From positions 1 to 41,300 of the forward strand of contig URKH01000008.1 of the NCBI GenBank assembly GCA_900548255.1: a stretch of DNA of 41,300 nt, given 5' to 3'. The notes under the pieces are model-generated. The model ran no database searches. It was given only the letters and a program-made list of their open reading frames with translations, and was not told the DNA's origin. Of the stretch, positions 15,008-23,340 are shown in pieces. Position 1 is the stretch's first letter. Every line of letters starts with the position of its first letter. A program made the translations under genes and the position numbers. The stretch is from an uncultured Collinsella sp. (GTDB taxonomy: Bacteria > Actinomycetota > Coriobacteriia > Coriobacteriales > Coriobacteriaceae).

Positions 15008-15836
15008 TGATAGCCTCCTTATGGGCAGCGAAATCGGCGATGATCTGGGCATATTCCTCATCGTTGGGCAGGTGATGATGCCAGGCGGCCTTGTCCTCCA
15101 TAACCGGCGAGCCGTAGCCCTTCACCGTGTTGAGGATGATGACCGTGGGCTTACCCTTGGTCTCGGCGGCCAGCGTCAGCGCGGCGTCGATGGCCTGGAC
15201 GTCGTTGCCCGGAATGGACAGCACGTTCCAACCGAAGGCAGCCCAGCGCTCCTCCTGCGAATCCTGCTTCATGACGTCCTCGGTGCTACCGCTGATCTGC
15301 AGGCGGTTGCGGTCCACGAGCGCGCACAGGTTATCGAGCTGGTAGTTGCCGCCGCTCATGGCGCCCTCCCAGACCGAGCCCTCGGCAAGCTCGCCGTCGC
15401 CCATGATGGTGTAGACGCGGTAGTCGCGGCCGTCCATCTTGCCGGCAAGCGCCATGCCCACGGCCACGGGCAGGCCGTGACCCAACGAGCCCGAGTTCAT
15501 CTCGATGCCCTTGAGCTTGTTGTTGGGGTGACCGATGTAGGGGCTGCCGAACTTGGAGAAGCGGGCCTTGACGTCATCGAGGTCCAGATAGCCCTCGTGG
15601 CAGAGCACCGCATAGTAGGCCTCCATTGCGTGGCCCTTGGAGAGCACGAAGCGATCGCGGTTGGGATCGTCGACGGTCTCGGGCGAAATGTTGAGATGGT
15701 TGGCGTAGAGGGTCATGAGGGCATCGATCACCGACATGTCGCCGCCGATATGGCCGCCGGCGCCAGCCATGATGATATCGACGCAATCGCGGCGAAGGTC
15801 CCAACGCAGGGACTCAAGCTCTTCGATAGTTGCCAT
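15000..15836 (-). CDS. transketolase, N-terminal (ThDP-binding) subunit
   Basis: A 278-residue subunit with the diphosphate-binding domain. The ThDP motif starts at GDG (146-148), continues LAEGSVWEGAMSGG and ends at Asn177 (VDRN). The substrate histidines expected in the domain are seen in AGGHIGG, LSKGHA and LGHGLP. The start is ATG 15836 with AGGAG 8 nt upstream; the in-frame extension further out falls in the isomerase gene and is antisense-like in composition. The isomerase stop lies 2 nt before this start and the partner subunit overlaps by 8 nt, so isomerase and both subunits form a tight operon. Products are made in equal amounts, as expected for a heteromeric enzyme. Confidence 0.93.
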   Translation of the reverse strand: MATIEELESLRWDLRRDCVDIIMAGAGGHIGGDMSVIDALMTLYANHLNISPETVDDPNRDRFVLSKGHAMEAYYAVLCHEGYLDLDDVKARFSKFGSPYIGHPNNKLKGIEMNSGSLGHGLPVAVGMALAGKMDGRDYRVYTIMGDGELAEGSVWEGAMSGGNYQLDNLCALVDRNRLQISGSTEDVMKQDSQEERWAAFGWNVLSIPGNDVQAIDAALTLAAETKGKPTVIILNTVKGYGSPVMEDKAAWHHHLPNDEEYAQIIADFAAHKEAING

Positions 15837-15838
15837 TT

Positions 15839-17239
15839 CTACTCTCCTCGCAGGTAGGCTTTGACGTCTTCTTCGATGGGATCGTACAGGTCGGGGACAA
15901 TGCCGATGTACTTGCACGCCTCGTAGAGCACCGGCACCACGTTGGCGTGGATGGCGACACAGTGGTGGATGTAGGGACCCTCGACGATCTTGGCCTCGAG
16001 GCGCTTGAGGTTTTCGACCTCGACCCACAGGTAGGTGCCCATGCCGGCCGGGCCGTCGATGCCGCGGGCGTTGCCCAGCAGCAGCGAGTACTCGCCGTTG
16101 TCGCCGTCAAAGCGGGCAAGGGTGAGGTCGCCGTGCTTGGCCTCGGCCGTCAGCGCGCCGGGGTGATCGAAAGCCAGCGGGTAAGTGAGCTTGGGCTTGA
16201 CGGCCGCGCAGCTGCAGGGCCAGGGGCCGCAGTGCTGCAGCAGCTCGCCGTTCTCGTTGTCGGGATGACGCACGGTCCAGTCGGCAAACATGCCGCGGTG
16301 ACGGCCCAGGTCGGCGGCCTCGACCATCAGCGCGGTGATGGCGCCGTGGATATCGGTCTCGCATACGATAGGAATGCCCATCTCGTTGAGGATGGCGTTG
16401 GCAGCGCAGGGCATAATGCCCAGCTCGTCCTGCAGAGCGTTCCAGCACTGAATGGCACCGGCGTTGCAGCCATACTTCTCGACCAAGCGCTTCATGGCGA
16501 TAGCAAGACCGGCGACCGCGGGGACCTTGTCCTCGGGAATGCAGATCTCAAAGCTGTCACCAATGTGGGCGAGCATGGCTGCCATGGCCTGCTCGTCGGC
16601 CTGGGCGTCGCGCACGGCCTGGACAAGCTCGGTCATGGGGATGGGCGAAAGCTGAATGTTGAACTTCTCGAGCAGCTCGCCCTCGTTGCACATGGTGGAC
16701 CAGAAGTCGAACGGGCGAGTGGCCATCTGCAGGATGCGGGTGTGCTTGAAAGTCTTGACCACGTTGCACACGGCCAAAAAGTCCCAGACACCGCGCTCGA
16801 ACTCGGGATCGGTCAGACGGCAGTTGGTCATGTAGGTGAAGGGAACCTGGAAGCGACGCAGGACCTTGCCGGTCGCGAACAGACCGCACTGGCTGTCGCG
16901 CAGACGAGTGCCGTCGGGCTCGGGGCGCTCGTCGCGCGGGCCCCACAGCAGCACGGGCAAGCCGAGCTCGCGCGCAAGGCGGGCGCAGACATACTCGGTA
17001 CCAAAGTTGGCGTGGCACAGCATGATGCCGTCGACGCCCTCGGCGCGGAACTTCTCGACGATAGGCGCGATATGGCTGTCGTCGAACAGCAGGCCCTCGT
17101 CGTTGATGTCGTCGATATCCACGATGTCGACGCCGATCTCGCGCAGACGATCAGCCGTCAGGCCGCGATACTTGATCGCGTCCGGCGCGCTAAAGATGCT
17201 GCGGCGCGTGGGTACAAAGCCGAGCTTGATCTTATCCAT
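15839..17239 (-). CDS. FucI/AraA-type sugar isomerase family protein
   Basis: A 466-residue cytosolic protein of the L-fucose/L-arabinose isomerase fold, which interconverts aldoses and ketoses with Mn2+. Recognisable segments are GIMLCHANFGTEYVCARLA (about 92-110), the AIQCWNALQDELGIMPCAAN region (about 275-294) with the acidic site in CETDIHGAIT, and IHHCVAIHANV near the end. The substrate cannot be read from sequence; relatives act on fucose, arabinose and several rarer sugars. It is the first gene of an operon with both transketolase subunits, behind a region with several TAAAC half-sites and a LacI gene. GGAGG lies 7 nt before the ATG. No transporter is in the operon. Confidence 0.8.
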   Translation of the reverse strand: MDKIKLGFVPTRRSIFSAPDAIKYRGLTADRLREIGVDIVDIDDINDEGLLFDDSHIAPIVEKFRAEGVDGIMLCHANFGTEYVCARLARELGLPVLLWGPRDERPEPDGTRLRDSQCGLFATGKVLRRFQVPFTYMTNCRLTDPEFERGVWDFLAVCNVVKTFKHTRILQMATRPFDFWSTMCNEGELLEKFNIQLSPIPMTELVQAVRDAQADEQAMAAMLAHIGDSFEICIPEDKVPAVAGLAIAMKRLVEKYGCNAGAIQCWNALQDELGIMPCAANAILNEMGIPIVCETDIHGAITALMVEAADLGRHRGMFADWTVRHPDNENGELLQHCGPWPCSCAAVKPKLTYPLAFDHPGALTAEAKHGDLTLARFDGDNGEYSLLLGNARGIDGPAGMGTYLWVEVENLKRLEAKIVEGPYIHHCVAIHANVVPVLYEACKYIGIVPDLYDPIEEDVKAYLRGE

Positions 17240-17265
17240 GTACGTCCTCCCCTTATCACATGTTC

Positions 17266-17386
17266 AGTAAACAGATGTGTGTTTCGTTTTGTTCTGTTTA
17301 CTAAATGTTTTACTCTTTTGTTTAAAAGTTTAGCGCGAAAGTCTCGTAAACGGTAGAGAAATCAGCCTAAACGGTATGTAAACAAT
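17266..17386 (-). promoter_or_regulatory. LacI-type operator cluster upstream of the isomerase operon
   Basis: AGTAAACAGA (17266-17275) and TCTGTTTACT (17293-17302) form a perfect 10-bp inverted repeat with a 17-nt gap. Further copies of the half-site are GTAAACGGTA (17346-17355), CTAAACGGTA (17367-17376) and TGTAAACAAT (17377-17386). The same CTAAACAGAA occurs upstream of the LacI gene (18590-18599). On the minus strand TTTACG and TTTTAA with 17-nt spacing could be the promoter. Confidence 0.55.
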
Positions 17387-17405
17387 CTGAACATACAAGG
17401 GCAAC

Positions 17406-17432
17406 AAAAAGAGGGCCCCGAAGGACCCTCTT
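17406..17432 (-). terminator. terminator after the LacI regulator gene
   Basis: On the minus strand AAGAGGGTCC pairs with GGGCCCTC through a TTCG-type loop and leads straight into TTTTT, a textbook intrinsic terminator. It separates the LacI transcript from the isomerase operon. Confidence 0.85.
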
Positions 17433-17496
17433 CTGAATGGCACTATGTTAACTGCCCTAGCGAGCTTTGGCACGCTGCAGGCAATGCCGTCTCCGC

Positions 17497-18507
17497 CTAG
17501 ATTTCGCGCACGCTCTGGCGCTCGACAAAATAGGTCGACACGGCCGTTTTGCAGGTATAGCTCTTGGGATTGCGGATGTTACCCACCAGACGGCGCACCG
17601 CGATCTCGCCCACCTCGTGTTTGGGAACATGCACCGTGGTGAGCGGCGGGTTGGAAAAAGCGCCCAGAGATAGGTCGTCAAAGCCGATGATCGAGACATC
17701 CTCGGGCACGCAAATGCCGTGCTCGTTGAACGCGCGCATGGCACCCACGGCGAGCACGTCGTTCTCGGCAAAGAAAGCCGTCGGCAGGTCGTCGTGCGAG
17801 GCATTGTCGAGCCACGCGCCCATGTCGCGATAAGCGCCCTCGAGCGTGGTGCCCAGCGTGACGCGCCATGCCGGATTGGCCTCGAGGTCCGCATCCTCAA
17901 GCGCTTGGCGATAGCCGCGCTCGCGGTCCTTAAAGTTGCGGATACGAAGGTCGCCCGCCAGATAGCCGATTTGCTTGTGACCTTTCTCGATAAGGTAGTC
18001 CACGGCACGCAGCACCGAATCGGTATTGGCAATGACCACGGCATCAAAGTACTGGCGGTCGCTCCAGCCATCGAGCACAATCAGGTGGGCGGCGGCGTTA
18101 GCGAACAGGGCGTAGTCCTCCTCGCCCAACTCCGTACCCATTAGTACAATAGCGGCGGCCGGATCGGCAATCAGGCCCTCGACCTGCGGACGCACGGCGT
18201 CTAGGTCGCTAAAGTCGAGCGAGACAAAGCTCGTGCTCATGCCGTGGCGACGCGCCTGGCGCTCCACGCCCTCGATGACCGCGGGGTGGAAGGTGCTCTC
18301 GTCCAGGATGGCGCCCGTCTTGCGCGCGAGCACAAACTGGATGCTCTCGAGCTGCGTCGACTGCTGATAGCCGAGCGACTGCGCGCACTCCAGGATGACT
18401 TTGGCGGTCTCCTCGCTCACGCTGCGCTTGCGGTTGAGCGCGTTGGACACGGTTGCGGGCGAAAAACCGGTGATGCGGCTGATCTCGCGAACACTTGCTT
18501 TGGCCAT
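17497..18507 (-). CDS. LacI-family transcriptional regulator
   Basis: A 336-residue DNA-binding protein. The N-terminal helix-turn-helix is SVREISRITGFSPATVSNAL (about 4-23) with the hinge after it, and residues from about 60 form a periplasmic-binding-protein-like sugar domain, ending near SYTCKTAVSTYFVERQSVRE. The start is ATG 18507; upstream codons have no family support. It lies just upstream of the isomerase-transketolase genes on the same strand but has its own terminator. TAAACAG half-sites occur both in its own promoter and ahead of the isomerase gene, so local repression of the sugar operon, released by a sugar or sugar phosphate, is the simplest reading. Confidence 0.92.
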   Translation of the reverse strand: MAKASVREISRITGFSPATVSNALNRKRSVSEETAKVILECAQSLGYQQSTQLESIQFVLARKTGAILDESTFHPAVIEGVERQARRHGMSTSFVSLDFSDLDAVRPQVEGLIADPAAAIVLMGTELGEEDYALFANAAAHLIVLDGWSDRQYFDAVVIANTDSVLRAVDYLIEKGHKQIGYLAGDLRIRNFKDRERGYRQALEDADLEANPAWRVTLGTTLEGAYRDMGAWLDNASHDDLPTAFFAENDVLAVGAMRAFNEHGICVPEDVSIIGFDDLSLGAFSNPPLTTVHVPKHEVGEIAVRRLVGNIRNPKSYTCKTAVSTYFVERQSVREI

Positions 18508-18589
18508 TGTTCCCCCTAGCAACGGTCGTGGCGGAGCATCGTGGCCTGACCGCCCCGTGACTCGACAACTAAACGACCGCAAATTCAAT

Positions 18590-18636
18590 CTAAACAGAAT
18601 AGTAAATGTTTAATAGCTAGTTTAGCCTGTTGTCAA
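18590..18636 (-). promoter_or_regulatory. promoter of the LacI gene with TAAAC sites
   Basis: On the minus strand TTGACA (18631-18636) is followed after 15 nt by TATTAA (18610-18615); shifting by one gives 16 nt and ATTAAA. CTAAACAGAA (18590-18599) lies just downstream, where a repressor would block initiation, suggesting autoregulation. Confidence 0.5.
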
Positions 18637-18684
18637 GCGAAGCGACGCGACTATTCCCCCAACGGGCGTATTTACTCGGTAGCT

Positions 18685-18722
18685 AAAAAAGCCCGTCCCA
18701 AATTGACTACATGGGACGGGGC
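18685..18722 (-). terminator. terminator after the nucleoside hydrolase gene
   Basis: On the minus strand CCCGTCCCA (18712-18720) pairs with TGGGACGGG (18692-18700) through an 11-nt loop and runs into TTTTTT (18685-18690). It lies 12 nt past the stop codon and ends the ribokinase - nucleoside hydrolase transcript. Confidence 0.88.
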
Positions 18723-18733
18723 GTGAAAATCAT

Positions 18734-19708
18734 TTAGCCCAGGACACGAGCCATACGGGCCTTGAACTCGGACAGGAAGCGCGGGGCGTCCACGGTGAGC
18801 GCCACGAGCGCGCTCTTATCCGGATCGGACAGACGGTGCTCGTCACAGATAGTGCGGCCGCGGTACTCGCCCAGCAGGTCGACACGAAGATTGCAGCCGA
18901 GCGCACCCACGAGCGTGGGATCAATCGCCACGGCAACCGCCAGCGGATCGTGCAGCGCGCAGCCGCCCAGGTAGGGCGCGTTCATTTCGTACGAACCGAT
19001 ATAGTGCTCGACCATGCTCGCAAACGCGCAGCCAGCCATAGTGCCCGAGCCCGTCCAGCCGGCAACGTCGCGACGTGTGAGCACCACGCGGTGCGTCACA
19101 TCCAAGCCCACCATGGTGAGCTTGCGGCCCGAGCGCAACACGGCGTCGGCAGCCTCGGGGTCGCCCGCCATGTTGGCCTCGGCGCCCGCGCTCACGTTGC
19201 CGGGCACGGTAAGCGCACCGCCCATCACGACCACGCGGCCGATGGACATCATCGCCGCCGCATCGCGCTCCAGGGCAAGCGCCAGATTGGTGAGCGGGCC
19301 GGTCGCAACGTAGACCAGATCGGGACCATAGGTACGCGCGGCATCAATCAGGTAATCGACCGCCGCATTGCCATCGGCCGACGTCGCGCCCACTGGCTCG
19401 TACGGCGAGGCGGGCACGCTTGCGCCGCCAATACCGTTCTTGCCGTGGATAAGCGTGGTGGACGCCGGCGGCGTGTAGGGTTCGGTCGCCTTCATGGGAC
19501 GATCGGCGCCCAGGTACACCGGCACCTCGGGACGACCCAACAGGTCGAGCACCGCCAAGCAGTTGTGCGCCGACTGCTCGACGCGCACGTTACCAAAGCA
19601 CGTGGTGATGCCGACGAGCTCCACCTCGGGGCTTGCGATGGCATAGGCGAGCGCCATCGCATCATCCACACCCATATCCAGATCAAGGATCAGCTTCTTG
19701 GTTGCCAT
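18734..19708 (-). CDS. ribonucleoside hydrolase (IunH/Rih family)
   Basis: A 324-residue cytosolic enzyme that hydrolyses ribonucleosides to a base and ribose. The Ca2+-binding N-terminal motif LDLDMGVDDAMAL (8-20) is the family hallmark; VATGPLTNLALAL (about 134-146) and the later HDPLAVAVAIDP, with the catalytic His region, are also present. The gene follows the ribokinase gene by 4 nt with GGAG before the ATG, so freed ribose would be phosphorylated by its neighbour. Base preference (purine, pyrimidine or both) cannot be assigned from what I can see. A clean terminator follows. Length is normal. Confidence 0.92.
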   Translation of the reverse strand: MATKKLILDLDMGVDDAMALAYAIASPEVELVGITTCFGNVRVEQSAHNCLAVLDLLGRPEVPVYLGADRPMKATEPYTPPASTTLIHGKNGIGGASVPASPYEPVGATSADGNAAVDYLIDAARTYGPDLVYVATGPLTNLALALERDAAAMMSIGRVVVMGGALTVPGNVSAGAEANMAGDPEAADAVLRSGRKLTMVGLDVTHRVVLTRRDVAGWTGSGTMAGCAFASMVEHYIGSYEMNAPYLGGCALHDPLAVAVAIDPTLVGALGCNLRVDLLGEYRGRTICDEHRLSDPDKSALVALTVDAPRFLSEFKARMARVLG

Positions 19709-19712
19709 TGTT

Positions 19713-20708
19713 CTACTCCGCTTCTCCGTCTACATCCAAACCGTCTAAACCAAACTTGTGCTCGACTTCCGTACGCGTGGGAATTGATTGCTGAGCGCCC
19801 AGGCGCGACACCGTCACCGCCGAGGCGCGAGCGCCCGCCGCCATGCACTCAAAGAGCGGCAGGCCCTCCAGACGAGCTGCAGCAAGCGCGCCAATAAATG
19901 TATCGCCCGCGGCCGTCGTATCGACCACCACGCTCGAAAGCGCCGGCATGCGCAGCGGCTCACCGCCATCGCCGAGCGTAACCGAGCCGGCGCCGCCCAG
20001 CGTGATGACCGCAGCCCCGGCGCCCTTATCGAGCAGCGCATTGAGCGCGGCGACGCAGCTCGCATCATCTGTGGGCAGAATGCCCGTCAGCACCTGGCAC
20101 TCGGTCTCGTTGGGGCAGACCAGGTCGACCGCAGGCCACGCTCCTGCCGGCAGGTCGCAGGCGGGCGCCGGGTTAAAGATCGTATAGAACCCCAGCTCGT
20201 GAGTGCAAGAAAGCGCCGCGGCCGTTGCTGCAAGGTCACATTCGCCCTGGGCAATAAAGACGCTTCCGGCAGCCGGGGCAATCTCGCTGGCATCGCCGTC
20301 GAGCTCGTCGGCCACCAAGCGCCTCAGTGCGCGGGCAACGTCCTCGCCCGCAAGCGCATGGTTGGCGCCCGGCGACAGCACGATGCGGTTGTCGCTCTCA
20401 CAGCGAATGATAGTCGCGGTACCGGTCTCCACGTCATCGCGACGCGCCACAAACTCAACGCCCACGCCGGCATCCTGGAGCCCTGCCACAAGCGCATCGC
20501 CAAAGGTATCGCGCCCAACAGCGCCAATCATGCACGTGCGCGCACCCATGCGCGCAGCGGCAACGGCCTGATTGGCTCCCTTACCGCCGGCGTTGGTGAT
20601 AAAACCGCTGCCACCGACGGTCTCGCCCGCGCGCGGCATGCGCTCGCACGCCACCGAAAGGTCCATGTTCATGCTGCCGAACACCGCAACGATGCTGTGA
20701 TCCGCCAT
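19713..20708 (-). CDS. rbsK: ribokinase (PfkB family)
   Basis: A 331-residue cytosolic kinase that makes ribose 5-phosphate from ribose and ATP. FGSMNMDLSV (9-18), the PfkB glycine motif NAGGKGANQAVAAARMG (about 39-55) and the second signature DTTAAGDTFIGAL, with the catalytic Asp in AAGD, are intact. The start is ATG 20708 with AGGAGG six nt upstream; 18 further in-frame codons upstream have no support. With the nucleoside hydrolase it forms a two-gene ribonucleoside salvage operon without its own transporter. An inverted repeat GTCCAC/GTGGAC lies in the promoter region. Confidence 0.93.
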   Translation of the reverse strand: MADHSIVAVFGSMNMDLSVACERMPRAGETVGGSGFITNAGGKGANQAVAAARMGARTCMIGAVGRDTFGDALVAGLQDAGVGVEFVARRDDVETGTATIIRCESDNRIVLSPGANHALAGEDVARALRRLVADELDGDASEIAPAAGSVFIAQGECDLAATAAALSCTHELGFYTIFNPAPACDLPAGAWPAVDLVCPNETECQVLTGILPTDDASCVAALNALLDKGAGAAVITLGGAGSVTLGDGGEPLRMPALSSVVVDTTAAGDTFIGALAAARLEGLPLFECMAAGARASAVTVSRLGAQQSIPTRTEVEHKFGLDGLDVDGEAE

Positions 20709-20786
20709 GGAAACCTCCTCGTCTTCAGGCTTTGCGCCCACCGTCGACCAACGATTGTGCACTCTCGCACCCCCCCTATAACTTTA

Positions 20787-20804
20787 GTCCACTTTGATGT
20801 GGAC
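20787..20804. promoter_or_regulatory. operator-like inverted repeat in the rbsK/oatA divergent region
   Basis: GTCCAC (20787-20792) and GTGGAC (20799-20804) are perfect inverted copies six nt apart. Next to it on the minus strand AAAGTTATAG contains a possible -10. It lies between two divergent genes and could control either; there is no direct evidence of a bound factor. Confidence 0.35.
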
Positions 20805-20897
20805 GCGCGCTTGAGCTTGCGCCAGCAGCAAGCATTCACAGGGGCAGGCAGCTACAATGAATACGTGCTGATTATTCTCGTCATTGGATGATGTTTT

Positions 20898-23114
20898 ATG
20901 GAACAATTCTCGCAATCGGGCTCGCGCTGTCGACGCCGCACGGGCAACGAGCCGGCGCCGCACGAACGCGTGAAGGGCGAGCGCCGTGCCAACGAGCCGC
21001 GACGCACCGCGAGCCCCCATCGCGCTTCTGCCAACAACGCGGGCCGCGCCAACACTCCCGCCGCGGAGCAGACGCCTGCTCGCCCCAAGTCCCGCTACAT
21101 CCCTGCGCTCGACGGTCTGCGCACGCTTGCCGTCGTCGCGGTGGTGCTCTATCACCTCAACCTCACGTGGGCTCAGGGCGGCCTGCTTGGCGTCACGATC
21201 TTCTTTGTGCTTTCGGGCTATCTGATCACGCGCTTGCTGCTCAACGAAGTCGCTAAGACCGGCCGTATCGACCTTAAGAGCTTCTGGATTCGCCGCATCC
21301 GTCGCCTGGTCCCCGCCGTGGTAACGGTAGTGTTCGTGACCTGCGCGCTGTGCACCATCTTTAACCACGTGATGCTCACCAAGATGCGCCCTGACATCCT
21401 GCCGTCGCTGCTGTTCTTCAACAACTGGTGGCAGATTGCCCAAAACGTCTCGTACTTCAATGCCCTGGGCGATCCCTCGCCGCTTACGCACTTTTGGTCG
21501 CTCGCCATCGAGGAACAGTTCTACCTGGTTTGGCCCCCGCTGCTGCTCGCTATGGTATCCATGCACATGAGCAAGCCCAACACGCGCCGCATGGTTCTGG
21601 GACTGGCTGCTGTCTCCGCCATCGCCATGATGGTGCTCTATAACCCCGCCGCCGACCCCAGCCGCGTGTACTACGGCACCGACACCCGCGTCTTCTCGCT
21701 GCTGCTGGGCGCCTGGATGGCCTTTATCCCCGATCGCGACCTGGCGCCGGTGTGTCTCGCTCATCGTTTGGGGCTCAATCGCCTGGCTGGCGCCGCCAAG
21801 CACGGCAAGAACGCCGAAAGCAAGCATGACGCTACGACCGACGGCGCAGCCGAGACCGTCCCGGCACAGCCGAGCGCCCTCGTGCGCTTTTGGTCCTCGC
21901 CCGCATCCATCGATGTGTTGGGCGTCGTGGGTCTGGTTGGCCTTGCCGCCATGGTCGCGCTCACCAACGGCTACACCGCGTTCCAGTATCGCGGCGGCAC
22001 GCTGTTATGCTCCATCCTCACGCTCATGGTCATCGCGGCCTGCGTGCAGCCCCAGGGAATGGTTGCCCGCGCGCTGTCCGCCGAGCCGCTCGTGTGGGTT
22101 GGCAAGCGCTCGTACAGCATCTACCTGTGGCACTATCCGCTACTGTTGCTCATGAACCCGGTCGCCAACATCAACGATACGCCGTGGTGGCAGTACATTT
22201 TGCAGGTGTTGTTGGTGGTCGCCGTAGCCGAATGCTCATATCGCTTTATCGAGACGCCGTTTAGAAAGGGTGCCTTTGGGCGCACCGTATCCGAATTCCG
22301 CGACGGCACCACCACGCCCGCCAACTGGGTGCGCGCGCATATTCCCGTGTGCGCCACTTGCGGGATTGTGCTTGTTATCGCGCTGGGCGGCCTGATTTTT
22401 GTGCCGGAGACCTCCGCACTGAGCGGTGAGGGCGCCGAAGTCCTCAACAAGGAAGCCAAAAACACCGCGCCCACCGACCAGCAGGCGGCCGACGGCACCG
22501 ACAAGGACAACGACGGCTTCCCCGACGGATCCTACGACCTGCTGATGATCGGTGACTCCGTGTCGCTGCGCGCCGTTGATTCCTTTGACGGCGTGTTCCC
22601 CCACAGTCACATCGATGCCGAAAAGGGCCGCCAGTTTGATGCGGGCCGCGCGACATTTGAGGGCTATCTCCAACAGAACCTTGCCGGCAAGATCGTGGTC
22701 TTTGCACTGGGCACCAACGGCTTGGTAACCGACGACCAGATCGACGCCATCATGACCGATGCAGGAGATAAGCGTATTGTGGTGTTTGTGAACACGCGCA
22801 GCCCGCAGCCGTGGGTTGGCTCTACCAACCAGGCCATCGCCAACGCTGCTACGCGCTACAAGAACGTGCGCGTTATCGACTGGTACGGATACAGTGCCAA
22901 TCGCAACGACCTGTTCGATGGCGATGGCACGCACCTGTCGACCACTGGCGTGACTGAGTACCTCAACTTGATCCACGATGCAGTCAAGAAGGACCTGCCC
23001 GTGCATCCCGAGGATCACGTCAACGATCCGCAGCCGGCAGCCGTCAAGTCTGCCACCGACGCGCTCGTCAATGCGCTCGCTCTCAAGCCGCACAAGCTGG
23101 GCACCGACAAGTAA
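20898..23114 (+). CDS. OatA-like peptidoglycan O-acetyltransferase (acyltransferase-3 plus SGNH)
   Basis: A 738-residue membrane protein. After a 65-residue Arg/Pro-rich cytoplasmic extension the acyltransferase-3 domain begins at YIPALDGLRTLAVVAVVLYH (about 67-86), with ten or so membrane helices and the FWSLAIEEQFYLVWP motif. A C-terminal extracytoplasmic SGNH domain has GDSVS (about 552), GTNG and DGTHL (about 676), holding the Ser and His-Asp of the triad. Proteins of this build move acetyl groups across the membrane onto the cell wall, usually to MurNAc, giving lysozyme resistance. The start codon is weakly supported; no good Shine-Dalgarno is visible, and the long polar N-terminus could be shorter. 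It is monocistronic and followed by an 18-bp stem. Confidence 0.88.
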   Translation: MEQFSQSGSRCRRRTGNEPAPHERVKGERRANEPRRTASPHRASANNAGRANTPAAEQTPARPKSRYIPALDGLRTLAVVAVVLYHLNLTWAQGGLLGVTIFFVLSGYLITRLLLNEVAKTGRIDLKSFWIRRIRRLVPAVVTVVFVTCALCTIFNHVMLTKMRPDILPSLLFFNNWWQIAQNVSYFNALGDPSPLTHFWSLAIEEQFYLVWPPLLLAMVSMHMSKPNTRRMVLGLAAVSAIAMMVLYNPAADPSRVYYGTDTRVFSLLLGAWMAFIPDRDLAPVCLAHRLGLNRLAGAAKHGKNAESKHDATTDGAAETVPAQPSALVRFWSSPASIDVLGVVGLVGLAAMVALTNGYTAFQYRGGTLLCSILTLMVIAACVQPQGMVARALSAEPLVWVGKRSYSIYLWHYPLLLLMNPVANINDTPWWQYILQVLLVVAVAECSYRFIETPFRKGAFGRTVSEFRDGTTTPANWVRAHIPVCATCGIVLVIALGGLIFVPETSALSGEGAEVLNKEAKNTAPTDQQAADGTDKDNDGFPDGSYDLLMIGDSVSLRAVDSFDGVFPHSHIDAEKGRQFDAGRATFEGYLQQNLAGKIVVFALGTNGLVTDDQIDAIMTDAGDKRIVVFVNTRSPQPWVGSTNQAIANAATRYKNVRVIDWYGYSANRNDLFDGDGTHLSTTGVTEYLNLIHDAVKKDLPVHPEDHVNDPQPAAVKSATDALVNALALKPHKLGTDK

Positions 23115-23137
23115 CCTGCAACGCAAACTTCCCACAT

Positions 23138-23175
23138 CCGGAGGGGGTGCCTGCCACGGCAGGCACCCCCTCCGG
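23138..23175 (+). terminator. 18-bp stem after the OatA-like gene
   Basis: Perfect complementary arms at 23138-23155 and 23158-23175 with only 2 nt between them (the tip would open to a larger loop). No T run follows. It contains GTGCCTGCC and GGCAGGCAC, similar to the loop sequence of the dispersed palindromes at 1112 and 7319. Likely terminator and repeat in one. Confidence 0.6.
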
Positions 23176-23340
23176 CAGTTAGGGACGTTCCTTATGTGCC
23201 GGCACCTAGGGACACTCCTGACACAGCCGAGGAACGCCCTCCTTGCGACCGAATTCTGGGCACCTCGCCACCCCGAACGTTGTTTCCAAGCCCACACCCG
23301 CAGCAAACAACCCAAAATCACTCTTTTCGAGCCGGCTCCA
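23176..23340. other. non-coding flank with dispersed-repeat fragments, left of the IS
   Basis: TTAGGGACGTTCC and CTAGGGACACTCC (about 23178-23218) flank the palindrome GTGCCGGCAC (23197-23206). These are GGGAC-type pieces like those at 28586, 37126 and 40795. The rest, up to the IS end at 23341, has no gene I can support. Confidence 0.5.
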
